DNA of 19,476 nucleotides, from positions 1-19,476 of the forward strand of contig JAEUNV010000057.1 in the NCBI GenBank assembly GCA_016790385.1. Reading direction: 5' to 3'. Below the pieces are notes generated by a model. That model saw only the letters and a program-made list of their open reading frames with translations, was not told the DNA's origin and searched no databases. The position numbers and the translations under genes were made by a program. This DNA comes from Zoogloea sp. Lineage in GTDB: Bacteria > Pseudomonadota > Gammaproteobacteria > Burkholderiales > Rhodocyclaceae. Position 1 is the stretch's first letter; every line of letters begins with the position of its first letter. Shown one piece after another: positions 7,447 to 14,842 of this stretch.

Positions 7447-7470
7447 AAGCGGGGTCGGGCTGGCTACACT
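7442..7470 (+). promoter_or_regulatory. fbpA: Sigma-70-type promoter candidate for fbpA
   Basis: TGTACA (7442-7447) and TACACT (7465-7470) each match the -35 and -10 consensus at 4 of 6 positions with a 17 bp spacer. The start site would be near 7477, giving a leader of about 40 nt. The -35 overlaps the Fur-box candidate, as expected for iron repression. Confidence 0.3.
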
Positions 7471-7490
7471 CCGGCGAAACGGAGTCTTTT
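7468..7490 (+). terminator. Terminator-like hairpin before fbpA
   Basis: ACTCCG-GCGAAA-CGGAGT forms a 6 bp stem with a 6 nt loop and is followed by CTTTT. It could end the upstream MFS/tautomerase transcript. If fbpA transcription starts further upstream than proposed, it could instead act within the leader. Confidence 0.35.
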
Positions 7491-7517
7491 GCCCTACCTT
7501 TCCGCCGGAGTCCCCCG

Positions 7518-8534
7518 ATGAGATTCAAGCCGTCCCTGATTGCCCTGAGCGTCCTCGCCCTTTGTACTTCGGTGCATGCCGAAGACAAGGTGCTCAATCT
7601 GTATTCCGCCCGCCATTACCAGACGGACGAGGCCTTGTACGCCGATTTCACTCGCGATACGGGGATCAGGATCAATCGCATCGAGGGCAAGGAAGACGAG
7701 CTGCTGGAGCGTATTCGCAACGAAGGGGCCAACAGCCCGGCCGATGTGTTGTTGACCGTGGATGCCGCGCGCCTTGCCAAGGCCCATGAGCTGGGTCTGT
7801 TCGTGCCGGTGCGCTCAAAGGTTCTGGAAGCACGCATCCCGGCTCATCTTCGCACCGAGGACTGGTTTTCCTTCTCGACCCGGGCGCGTGTCATTGTTTA
7901 TAACAAGGAGAGCATCACGCCTGACAGTGTGCGCAACTACGAGGATCTGGCCAAGCCGGCCTTGAAGGGCAAGGTGTGCAGCCGCTCCGGCTCCCATCCC
8001 TACAACCTGTCCCTGGGGGCGGCCATCATTGCCCATCAGGGCGACGCGAAGGCCGAGGAATGGGCCCGCGGAGTGGTGGCTAATTTTGCCCGTAGCCCGA
8101 AGGGCGGCGATACCGATCAGATCAAGGCTGTTGCGGCGGGCGAATGTCAGGTGGCTCTGGCCAATACGTATTATGTGGCGCGTTTGATGCGGTCCACCAA
8201 GCCGGATGAAGTCAAGCTGATGGAGAAGGTGGGGGTGGTATGGCCCAATCAGGCAACGACCGGCACCCATATCAATGTCTCCGGCGGCGGCTTGCTCAAG
8301 CATGCCCCCCATCGGGAGGCTGGCATCCGCTTCCTGGAGTATCTGGCCTCCGACAAGGCGCAACGCTATTTCGCCGACGGCAACAATGAATGGCCGGTGG
8401 TCGAACAGGTCAAGGTGTCCAACCCGGCACTGGACGCCCTGGGCAAGTTCAAGCCCGACACCCTGCCGGTCCGGAACCTGGCCATGTACCAGGTCAAGGC
8501 CCAGATGATCTACGACCGGACAGGCTATCGCTGA
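7518..8534 (+). CDS. fbpA: Ferric-iron ABC transporter, periplasmic binding protein
   Basis: A 338-aa Fe(3+)-binding lipid-free periplasmic protein of the FbpA/FutA/AfuA family. A signal peptide covers residues 1-21 (cleavage after VHA, mature EDKVLNLYSARHY). The paired iron-ligand tyrosines Tyr218-Tyr219 are seen in ALANTYYVARL. His33/Tyr34 in SARHYQTD and the KGKVCSRSGSHPYN block are also typical. It delivers iron to the FbpB permease and FbpC ATPase encoded just downstream, but is not co-transcribed with them: fbpB is on the opposite strand. CGGAG lies 8 nt before the chosen ATG; the open frame upstream overlaps the tautomerase gene and is not protein-like. A strong terminator follows. Confidence 0.95.
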   Translation: MRFKPSLIALSVLALCTSVHAEDKVLNLYSARHYQTDEALYADFTRDTGIRINRIEGKEDELLERIRNEGANSPADVLLTVDAARLAKAHELGLFVPVRSKVLEARIPAHLRTEDWFSFSTRARVIVYNKESITPDSVRNYEDLAKPALKGKVCSRSGSHPYNLSLGAAIIAHQGDAKAEEWARGVVANFARSPKGGDTDQIKAVAAGECQVALANTYYVARLMRSTKPDEVKLMEKVGVVWPNQATTGTHINVSGGGLLKHAPHREAGIRFLEYLASDKAQRYFADGNNEWPVVEQVKVSNPALDALGKFKPDTLPVRNLAMYQVKAQMIYDRTGYR

Positions 8535-8566
8535 TACCGCAGCCCGAGCCCGGAACGAGGCACGAC

Positions 8567-8590
8567 AGGCCCCGCTCAGCGGGGCCTTTT
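8567..8590 (+). terminator. Strong rho-independent terminator after fbpA
   Basis: AGGCCCCGC-TCA-GCGGGGCCT is a perfect 9 bp GC-rich stem with a 3 nt loop, running straight into TTTT (8587-8590). It lies 33 nt after the fbpA stop and abuts the convergent fbpB stop at 8591. The minus-strand reading lacks a good T-run, so it mainly serves fbpA. Confidence 0.9.
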
Positions 8591-10243
8591 CTACTTTCGG
8601 GTGCGGGAGATCTGACGAGACAGGGCAATCAGCGGAAGCAGCCCGACCATGACGATGGCGAGGGCGGCCGTGGAGGCTTCCGTGAGGCGTTCATCGGAGG
8701 CCAGCACATAGGCCTGGGTGGCGAGGGTGTCGAAGTTGAAAGGGCGCATCACCAGTGTGGCGGGAAGTTCCTTCATCACGTCCACGAAGACCAGCAGGCT
8801 GGCGGTGAGCAGGCTTCCCCTGAGGATGGGTACATGGACCCGGCGCAGGGTTTCACCCTGGCCAAGCCCGAGACTGCGGGCCGCGTCGTCCATGCTCGGG
8901 GTGATCTTGGATAGGCTGGCTTCAACCGTCTGTAGCGCCACTGCGAGAAAGCGCACCAGATAGGCGTAGATGAGGGCTGCGATGCCGCCGGTGAGCAGCA
9001 GGCCCGGGTTGACGCCAAACCAGGCCTGCCATTGGCTGGCGAGCCAGTTGTCGAGTCGGGTGACGGGAATCAGCACCCCTACGGCGATCACCGTTCCGGG
9101 CACAGCGTAGCCCAGACCCACCAGGCGGTTGAGGCCTTTGGCCAGCCAGCTTGCGGATAGCCGCGCACTGTAGGCGAGCAGTACGGCGAGGGCCACGGCG
9201 ATCACCGAGGTGAGGCCCGCCAGGGTGAAACTGTTGCGGGCAAGTATCAGGAAACGCTCTCCGAATTGCGCGTCACCCTCGCCGAGGGCCATACGCAACA
9301 GCAGCATTGCGGGCAGCAGAAAGCCCAGGCTGAGGGGCAGCAGGCAGGTCAGCATGGCGAGCAGCCCCGCGCCGCCCTTCAAGCGGCCGGGCGGGGGCCG
9401 GTGCCGGTTGGAGGTGTTGTGGTAACGGGCACGGCCGCGGGTGATGCGCTCCACGGCGACCAGCAGCAGCACAAAGCCAAGCAGCATGGCGGCAAGCTGA
9501 GCCGAGGCGATGCGATCACCCAGAGAGAACCACGCCCGGTAGATGCCGGTGGTGAAGGTGTTGACGGCGAAGTAGGCGACGGTGCCGTAGTCGGCAAGGG
9601 TTTCCATCAGGGCCAGGGCCACGCCTGCGGCAATCGCCGGGCGCGCGAGTGGCAGCGACACGGTGAAGAAAGCGCGCCAGGGCCCGATGCCCAGGGTACG
9701 GGACGCTTCCAGCACTCCGCCTGCCCGTTCCAGGAAAGCTGTGCGGGCGAGGAGGTATACATAGGGGTAGAGCACGAATACGAACATCAGCATGGCCCCG
9801 GGCAGGGTTCGGATGTCCGGGAAGTGATAGTCGCCACGTCGCCAGTCGAAGAATTCCCGCAGGGCCGTTTGCACTGGTCCGACAAATTGAAGGAAGTCGG
9901 TATACACGTAGGCCATGACGTAGGCGGGAACAGCCAGGGGGAGTACCAGCGCCCATTCGAACACCCTGCGCCCGGGAAAATCGTGCATGGCGGTGAGCCA
10001 CGCGGTGGCAACGCCCACGATGGCCACGCCGATACCCACGCCGGCGCACAGGGCCAGGGAGTTGAGCACGTAGTCGGGCAGAACGGTGGCGACCAGGTGG
10101 GCCCAGGTTTCGCTGGTGCCCCCAAGAAAGAGGTTGAAGCCCACACTGGCGACGGGAAGTCCGGCCAGCAACGCCACGAGGAAGGCGGAGACGACAAGCG
10201 GTGAGAGACGCCCGGAGGGCCGGAGAAAGTGTTGTTCGGTCAT
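8591..10243 (-). CDS. fbpB: Ferric-iron ABC transporter, double-domain permease
   Basis: A 550-aa inner-membrane protein with two fused binding-protein-dependent permease halves, the normal layout for FbpB/AfuB/SfuB. Each half ends in an EAA loop that contacts the ATPase: EASRTLGIGPWRAFFTVSLP at about 179-198 and DAARSLGLGQGETLRRVHVP at about 453-472. About twelve hydrophobic segments are visible. The start at 10243 (MTEQHFLRPSG) gives a short cytoplasmic N-terminus. Upstream ATGs at 10282 and 10288 would overlap fbpC and have no ribosome site. No clear Shine-Dalgarno precedes 10243. It is divergent from fbpC and convergent with fbpA. Confidence 0.94.
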   Translation of the reverse strand: MTEQHFLRPSGRLSPLVVSAFLVALLAGLPVASVGFNLFLGGTSETWAHLVATVLPDYVLNSLALCAGVGIGVAIVGVATAWLTAMHDFPGRRVFEWALVLPLAVPAYVMAYVYTDFLQFVGPVQTALREFFDWRRGDYHFPDIRTLPGAMLMFVFVLYPYVYLLARTAFLERAGGVLEASRTLGIGPWRAFFTVSLPLARPAIAAGVALALMETLADYGTVAYFAVNTFTTGIYRAWFSLGDRIASAQLAAMLLGFVLLLVAVERITRGRARYHNTSNRHRPPPGRLKGGAGLLAMLTCLLPLSLGFLLPAMLLLRMALGEGDAQFGERFLILARNSFTLAGLTSVIAVALAVLLAYSARLSASWLAKGLNRLVGLGYAVPGTVIAVGVLIPVTRLDNWLASQWQAWFGVNPGLLLTGGIAALIYAYLVRFLAVALQTVEASLSKITPSMDDAARSLGLGQGETLRRVHVPILRGSLLTASLLVFVDVMKELPATLVMRPFNFDTLATQAYVLASDERLTEASTAALAIVMVGLLPLIALSRQISRTRK

Positions 10244-10261
10244 GAGATTTTTCGGCTTGTT

Positions 10262-10280
10262 GCGAATTATAATCGATACC
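10262..10280. promoter_or_regulatory. Fur box with embedded TATAAT between fbpB and fbpC
   Basis: GCGAATTATAATCGATACC matches the 19 bp Fur consensus GATAATGATAATCATTATC at 13 positions. It lies in the 37 bp divergent gap and ends directly before the fbpC ATG at 10281. It contains TATAAT on the plus strand (10268-10273) and also on the minus strand (10271-10266), so one bound Fur dimer could block both -10 elements. No good -35 is seen for either direction. Confidence 0.55.
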
Positions 10281-11348
10281 ATGTCCAAACTTGAACTCAG
10301 GTCGGTTGTCCAGCGCTATGGCAGCCAGACCATCGTGAATGGGGTCGATTTCCAGCTCGACCAGGGCAGTATCGCCTGCTTGCTGGGGCCGTCCGGGTGT
10401 GGCAAGACCACTCTGCTGCGCTGTATTGCCGGATTCGAGGAGATCGCCGGTGGCGAGATCCGGATCAACGGAGCGGTGGTGAGCGCTCCGGGGCAGCGCG
10501 TTCCTCCCGAAAAACGCCAGGTGGGGATGGTCTTTCAGGACTATGCCTTGTTCCCGCATCTCAGCGTCGAGCGCAATGTGGGCTTCGGCCTGGGTTCGCT
10601 GTCGGCCTCCGAGCGCAGCGGGCGGGTCGAGGAATTGCTCGGCACGGTTGGCCTGGGTGGACTGGGACGCAAGTTTCCCCACGAACTGTCGGGAGGGCAG
10701 CAGCAGCGTGTTGCCCTGGCGCGAGCGCTGGCACCGCGGCCCGAGCTGGTGCTGCTGGACGAGCCTTTCTCCAACCTCGACGTGGATCTGCGCGAGCGCC
10801 TGTCGGTGGAAGTGCGGGAGATCCTCAAGAAGGAAGGCATGACGGCGGTGCTGGTCACCCATGATCAACACGAGGCCTTTGCAATGGCCGACGAGATCGG
10901 GGTGATGTCGGAGGGACGCATCCAGCAGTGGGATACGCCCTATAACCTCTATCACCGGCCGGGCAACCGTTTTGTGGCCGACTTCGTCGGCAAGGGCGTG
11001 TTTGTGCCGGGCGAGGTGCTGGACTCACGGCATGTGCAGATCGAAATGGGAATGCTCAATTCCGGCGTTCCCGTGGAGTGCGGCCTGGGTTGCCGGGCCT
11101 GTGGGAAAGGTTGCGCGGTGGAGGTGCTGCTGCGTCCGGACGACGTGGTGCATGACGACGCGAGCCCGACACGGGCTGAGGTGCTGCACAAGGCTTTTCG
11201 GGGCGCGGACATCCTGTATACGCTGCGTCTCGACAGTGGCGCGGAAGTCTTGTCGCTGGTGCCATCCCACCACAATCATGCGTTGGGCGAGCGCATTGGC
11301 GTGCGCCTTGAGGCCGATCACGTGATTGCCTTCCGTAATGCCGGCTGA
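10281..11348 (+). CDS. fbpC: Ferric-iron ABC transporter, ATP-binding subunit
   Basis: A 355-aa ABC ATPase that powers the FbpB permease from the cytoplasmic face. Walker A is GPSGCGKT (36-43), the Q-loop is VFQDYALFPHLSV (Gln86), the signature is LSGGQQQR (136-143), Walker B is LVLLDEPFSNLD (156-167) and the H-loop is VTHDQHEA (His194). A TOBE-like C-terminal domain spans about 240-355. Unusually, residues 267-278 hold four cysteines spaced C-x3-C-x2-C-x3-C, a possible metal site inside the TOBE region. The ATG at 10281 is chosen by homology; a longer frame upstream reads through fbpB antisense. No Shine-Dalgarno precedes the ATG and TATAAT lies only 7 nt before it, so the mRNA may be leaderless. 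Confidence 0.94.
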   Translation: MSKLELRSVVQRYGSQTIVNGVDFQLDQGSIACLLGPSGCGKTTLLRCIAGFEEIAGGEIRINGAVVSAPGQRVPPEKRQVGMVFQDYALFPHLSVERNVGFGLGSLSASERSGRVEELLGTVGLGGLGRKFPHELSGGQQQRVALARALAPRPELVLLDEPFSNLDVDLRERLSVEVREILKKEGMTAVLVTHDQHEAFAMADEIGVMSEGRIQQWDTPYNLYHRPGNRFVADFVGKGVFVPGEVLDSRHVQIEMGMLNSGVPVECGLGCRACGKGCAVEVLLRPDDVVHDDASPTRAEVLHKAFRGADILYTLRLDSGAEVLSLVPSHHNHALGERIGVRLEADHVIAFRNAG

Positions 11349-11370
11349 CGCGGGCCTTATGCCGCGTCAG
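11345..11370. terminator. Hairpin overlapping the fbpC stop codon
   Basis: CTGACGCGG and CCGCGTCAG form a perfect 9 bp stem with an 8 nt loop. The fbpC stop codon (11346-11348) lies in the left arm. It sits between convergent fbpC and rluA. No T-run follows on either strand, so efficient intrinsic termination is uncertain. Confidence 0.4.
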
Positions 11371-11380
11371 GTGCCGGTAT

Positions 11381-12073
11381 TCAGAACGGGGCCGGGCTTT
11401 CGAAGCTGAGGCGCAGCCCCGTTCGGGGATGCGCCAGACCGAGCGAGGTGGCGTGAAGGAGCAGGCGTGCTGCGGCCATGCGGTGCGCCGGGTCGGCGTA
11501 GAGTTCGTCACCGAGGATCGGATGACCGATTGCCTGCATATGAACGCGGAGTTGATGCGAGCGCCCGGTGTGGGGAATCAGCGTCACGCGGCTGGTATCG
11601 TCCGCAGGGTGATAGGCCGCTAATGCGTATTCGGTGAAGGAGGCTTTCCCCGCTTCCCTATCCACTTTCTGCCGGGGTCGGTTGGGCCAGTCGGTCATCA
11701 GCGGGAGCCGGATCTCGCCGCGCTCAGGTTGTGGCCGGCCGGCCACAACCGCCAGGTATTCCTTGTCGACCTGCCTTTTCTGGAAGGCGATGCTCAGCCG
11801 CCGTTCCATTTCGGCGCCGCGGGCCATGAGCAGCAGCCCCGAGGTGGCCATGTCCAGCCGATGCACGATGCGCGCGTCCGGAAACGCGGCCTGAATCCGG
11901 CTGGCAAGGCAGTCGGCATGTTCCGGGCTCCGACCGGGTACCGACAGAAGCCCCGCCGGCTTGTCGACCACGATTAGCGCATCGTCCACATACCGCACTG
12001 GCGGCATGCCGGGCGGTGGCGAGTAGACGATGGGTTGCGGCGGCTCAGCGAACTGCCGGGTGGAGACGGCCAT
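11381..12073 (-). CDS. rluA: rRNA/tRNA pseudouridine synthase RluA
   Basis: A 230-aa enzyme that in E. coli converts U746 of 23S rRNA and U32 of several tRNAs to pseudouridine. The catalytic block HRLDMATSGLL holds Asp74. The adjoining LIVVDKPAGLLSVPGR, LMTDWPNRPRQKV and PHTGRSHQLRVHMQAIGHPILGD blocks follow the E. coli RluA pattern closely, which favours RluA over RluC/RluD. There is no S4 domain, as expected. It is transcribed in the same direction as the hybrid kinase gene upstream, separated by 123 bp that contain DnaA-box-like repeats. Confidence 0.93.
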   Translation of the reverse strand: MAVSTRQFAEPPQPIVYSPPPGMPPVRYVDDALIVVDKPAGLLSVPGRSPEHADCLASRIQAAFPDARIVHRLDMATSGLLLMARGAEMERRLSIAFQKRQVDKEYLAVVAGRPQPERGEIRLPLMTDWPNRPRQKVDREAGKASFTEYALAAYHPADDTSRVTLIPHTGRSHQLRVHMQAIGHPILGDELYADPAHRMAAARLLLHATSLGLAHPRTGLRLSFESPAPF

Positions 12074-12135
12074 ACCGGGAGTGCGGGCGGGAAAGTGGAG
12101 TTCGCGTGGGAGGCTTCAACCCTGCCCTCGGTTCA

Positions 12136-12167
12136 CGTGGACAAGGTTGTGGACAAGTTGTGGATGA
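12136..12167 (-). repeat. Three phased DnaA-box-like 9-mers
   Basis: On the minus strand three 9-mers follow each other: TCATCCACA (12159-12167), TTGTCCACA (12148-12156) and TTGTCCACG (12136-12144). The first two differ from TTATCCACA by one base each and the third by two. Their starts are 11 and 12 bp apart, about one helical turn, and all point the same way. They lie in the 123 bp gap upstream of rluA. They may bind DnaA or simply be a short tandem repeat. Confidence 0.5.
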
Positions 12168-12196
12168 CGCCTCCAAGGACTTGGGCAAAAAGAGAT

Positions 12197-14230
12197 TCAC
12201 GGGGCTTCCCGATTCCGACACAGTGCATCTGACTGCGAGGGAGCGGATGCCCCGCCGCCGCCGCTCTGAGTGGCCGCAGCGCGTGGCCGGGCCAGACGCA
12301 GGAGCGTTTCCTGGAGGGCCGCGTGGCTGTAAGGCTTGGTCAGGAAGTCGTCCATGCCGCTGGCCAGCGCTGCGTCCCGTTCATCCTCCATGGCGTTGGC
12401 GGTGACGGCGATGATCGGAATGTGCTGCCCCTCGGCCTCGCTGGCGCGGATACGCCGGGTGGTTTCGTAGCCATCCATCAGCGGCATCTGACAATCCATC
12501 AAAATGATGTCGAAGCGTTCTTTCTCGAGCCAGTCGAGCGCTTCCTTGCCGTTGTCGACGGTGGTGGCGATGCACTGGAGTTCTTCCAGTTGCATGGTGG
12601 CCAGCAGTTGGTTGATGGAGTTGTCTTCGGCCACGAGTACGCGCAGCCCTGCCAGACTGGGCGCGTGGGGGTGCGGGCCGACGGGCGCAGGTTCCGGCAG
12701 ACTGGGGGATATGGGCGGTGCCGCAAGGACCGGCACGACGACCGAAAACCAGAAGGTGGAGCCCTTGCCGGGCAAGCTCTCGGCGCCGATCTCGCCTCCC
12801 ATGAGCTGCACCAGCTCGTGACTGATGGCGAGGCCGAGGCCGGTGCCGCCGTATCGGCGGGCGTGGGAGTTATCCGCCTGGGTGAAGGGGGTGAAGAGGC
12901 GGGGCAGGACTGCCGGTTCGATACCGATGCCGGTGTCTTTGACGCTGAAGCGCAGACGGATTCTCGGGTGCGGGCCCTCGGCCAGGGGCTGCTGCTCAAG
13001 GCGGAGGTGGACCTCTCCCGACACCGTGAACTTGATGGCGTTGCCAACGAGATTGATAAGGATCTGGCGCAGGCGGTCGGGATCGGCTTCGATCTGCGCG
13101 GGAAGGTCAGGGGCAATGTCGCAGTGCAGGTGGAGCTTCTTTTCGATGGTCTTGTGAAGGAAGAATCCGCTGATGTCTTCGACGATGGCCCGGGGGTCAC
13201 AGGGGCGGGCTTCGATGGTCATGCGGCCTGCCTCGAGTTTGGAGAAGTCGAGGATGTCATTGATCACCCGCAGGAGGCTGTCCGCGGACGTCCGGATATG
13301 GCCCACAAACCGGTTCTGCTCCGGGTTCAGCCGGGTATATGCAAGCAACTCGGCCATGCCGATGATTCCGTTCATCGGCGTGCGGATCTCGTGGCTCATG
13401 GTGGCCAGGAACAGGGATTTGGCTTGATTGGCGTGCTCGGCCGCTTCCTTGGCCACACGGAGTTGCGCGTCACGGGCTTCAATCTGATCGAGCATGGTGT
13501 TGAAGCCGTCCATCAGCGTTCCAATCTCGTTGCGGCTTTCCGGGCTGACGCGCAGCGCATAGTCGCGGGTTTCGGAGACTCGCTGCATCTGCCGGGCAAG
13601 GTTCTCGATGGGGCTCGCGATCAGGCGTTGCAGGCGGGACGCGAGGAGCCAGGCGAGCAGCGAAGCCGCCAGCAGGACGGCTGATGCGGCCAGGATTCGC
13701 TTATGGACGAGATCGCGGAGGGGGGTCAGATCGAAATACGCTTCAATGGTGCCGACCTGTCGCTCGCCGACGATCACGGGATTGGCGATCTCGAGAAAGG
13801 GCGCACCGAGAAGCAGGCCGATGGGGTGTCGCGGCGAACCGAAGGGGGCGCCCGCATGGCTTTCGCTGTCGTGGTGTTCTTCGACAACGGCGAGTACGCT
13901 GGCATGGGCTGGAAGCGCGCTGTGATATTCGGCGAAGACTTTACCGTCGGGTGAGCGAAGGGTGGCCGCTATGACGTCCGGGGCGCTGCCCAGCGCGTTG
14001 ATGATTTCCTGCGCGGCCTCCGGGTCCTGGAAACTTACGGCGGCCGTGCTGTTAACGCCGACGAGGCGGGTCAGGACGTTGGCGTTATCCTGCATCACCC
14101 TTGCCGAGGTTTGAAGTTCGCCATAAACCAGCAGCATGAGGGCCACCACCAGGCCGAGCGTGGTGGTGATCAAGGCAATCAGCACCACCTGATGCTTGAT
14201 CGGATATTTTCCAAGATGCGGAAATTTCAT
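12197..14230 (-). CDS. Hybrid sensor histidine kinase with CHASE8-like sensor
   Basis: A 677-aa inner-membrane kinase. A membrane helix at about 15-36 is followed by a periplasmic domain of about 140 residues (37-176) that resembles the CHASE8 sensor of YfiN. A second helix (about 179-197) leads to a HAMP domain (198-250). HisKA carries the phospho-acceptor His280 in MSHEIRTPMNGI. The HATPase domain has N393/N397 in NLVGNAIKF, DTGIG at 432-436 and GGTGLGL at 461-467. A Pro-rich linker leads to a receiver domain with Asp579 in ILMDCQMPLMDG and Lys632. No HPt or DNA-binding domain follows, so a downstream partner is missing from this locus. Its ATG overlaps the YfiR stop by 4 nt (ATGA), which implies translational coupling and a close functional tie. 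Confidence 0.92.
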   Translation of the reverse strand: MKFPHLGKYPIKHQVVLIALITTTLGLVVALMLLVYGELQTSARVMQDNANVLTRLVGVNSTAAVSFQDPEAAQEIINALGSAPDVIAATLRSPDGKVFAEYHSALPAHASVLAVVEEHHDSESHAGAPFGSPRHPIGLLLGAPFLEIANPVIVGERQVGTIEAYFDLTPLRDLVHKRILAASAVLLAASLLAWLLASRLQRLIASPIENLARQMQRVSETRDYALRVSPESRNEIGTLMDGFNTMLDQIEARDAQLRVAKEAAEHANQAKSLFLATMSHEIRTPMNGIIGMAELLAYTRLNPEQNRFVGHIRTSADSLLRVINDILDFSKLEAGRMTIEARPCDPRAIVEDISGFFLHKTIEKKLHLHCDIAPDLPAQIEADPDRLRQILINLVGNAIKFTVSGEVHLRLEQQPLAEGPHPRIRLRFSVKDTGIGIEPAVLPRLFTPFTQADNSHARRYGGTGLGLAISHELVQLMGGEIGAESLPGKGSTFWFSVVVPVLAAPPISPSLPEPAPVGPHPHAPSLAGLRVLVAEDNSINQLLATMQLEELQCIATTVDNGKEALDWLEKERFDIILMDCQMPLMDGYETTRRIRASEAEGQHIPIIAVTANAMEDERDAALASGMDDFLTKPYSHAALQETLLRLARPRAAATQSGGGGASAPSQSDALCRNREAP

Positions 14231-14832
14231 GGTGCACTGCCTTTCCCGTCCCGCGTCAGTGTGGCGAGATTGAGCAGCTTGGCGCTGATCCGCAGCTCGG
14301 TTCGTTCAATGGCGTCGGTATTGATGACCGGGTGGATGCGCCCGCGTTTGCGGACGAGGGTGATCATGCCACCACGTGAGGAAAAGCCGGGGTGGTCACT
14401 GACGGTGAGAATCGCGCTGGCGGCCAGGCGCCGGAGCAGGTCGGCCTGAAGCCCGGGGCCGATCACGGATTGTTCGCCGAAATAGATCAAATGGCATTCC
14501 TGGAGGCTGCGTGATTCCGGTTGGCGCAGAACGACAAAGGGGCGTCCGTCAAGCGTTTCGCCGGCAACGGCTTTGGCGAGCAGGGACGCCAGGGTGTCAT
14601 CAAAAATACAGTAGCGGAAGGGCTCGCTGCCGCGCGGGACGTGGGCATCGGGCCAACGGACGAAATGCGCGAAATTATAAACAAACGCGGCCTTGACCTC
14701 CGTCTCCGCGAAGGCGGACGGATTGGTGTCGCCCGCCGGCGATGGCGCTGAAAGGGCGAGCAGTAGCCAACAGCCCACCGCAGAACGACGCAGCAGGCGG
14801 GCAACAGGAAGCGTTAGGCCGGTGTGAGGCAA
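14227..14832 (-). CDS. YfiR-family periplasmic regulator (DUF4154)
   Basis: A 201-aa exported protein. YfiR in Pseudomonas is a periplasmic repressor that binds the sensor domain of the diguanylate cyclase YfiN. Here the signal region is RLLRRSAVGCWLLLALSAPSPAG. The conserved core starts with AETEVKAAFVYNFAHFVRWP (42-61) and ends with the family hallmark FSSRGGMITLV, VINTDAIERTEL and SAKLLNLA (150-190). Cys75 and Cys113 could form a disulfide. The start is probably TTG at 14832, 10 nt after the TonB-receptor stop. No clear ribosome site is seen, which suggests coupling to the upstream gene. The 4 nt overlap with the kinase suggests that the kinase is its partner. Confidence 0.9.
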   Translation of the reverse strand: MPHTGLTLPVARLLRRSAVGCWLLLALSAPSPAGDTNPSAFAETEVKAAFVYNFAHFVRWPDAHVPRGSEPFRYCIFDDTLASLLAKAVAGETLDGRPFVVLRQPESRSLQECHLIYFGEQSVIGPGLQADLLRRLAASAILTVSDHPGFSSRGGMITLVRKRGRIHPVINTDAIERTELRISAKLLNLATLTRDGKGSAP

Positions 14833-14842
14833 AATGGGCGCT

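Noticed and set aside
9266..10204. 312-aa plus-strand open frame, and a 479-aa minus frame at 9516-10955
   Set aside because: Both overlap fbpB or fbpC in other frames, lack domains, and are shadows of these well-supported genes.
10086..10280. 65-codon upstream extension of fbpC
   Set aside because: The extension is antisense to the start of fbpB and is not conserved in ABC ATPases, which begin at MSKLEL here.
12323..13684. 453-aa plus-strand open frame
   Set aside because: It lies antisense to the hybrid kinase, whose H, N, G1, G2 and receiver motifs are intact. It has no recognisable domain and is a shadow.
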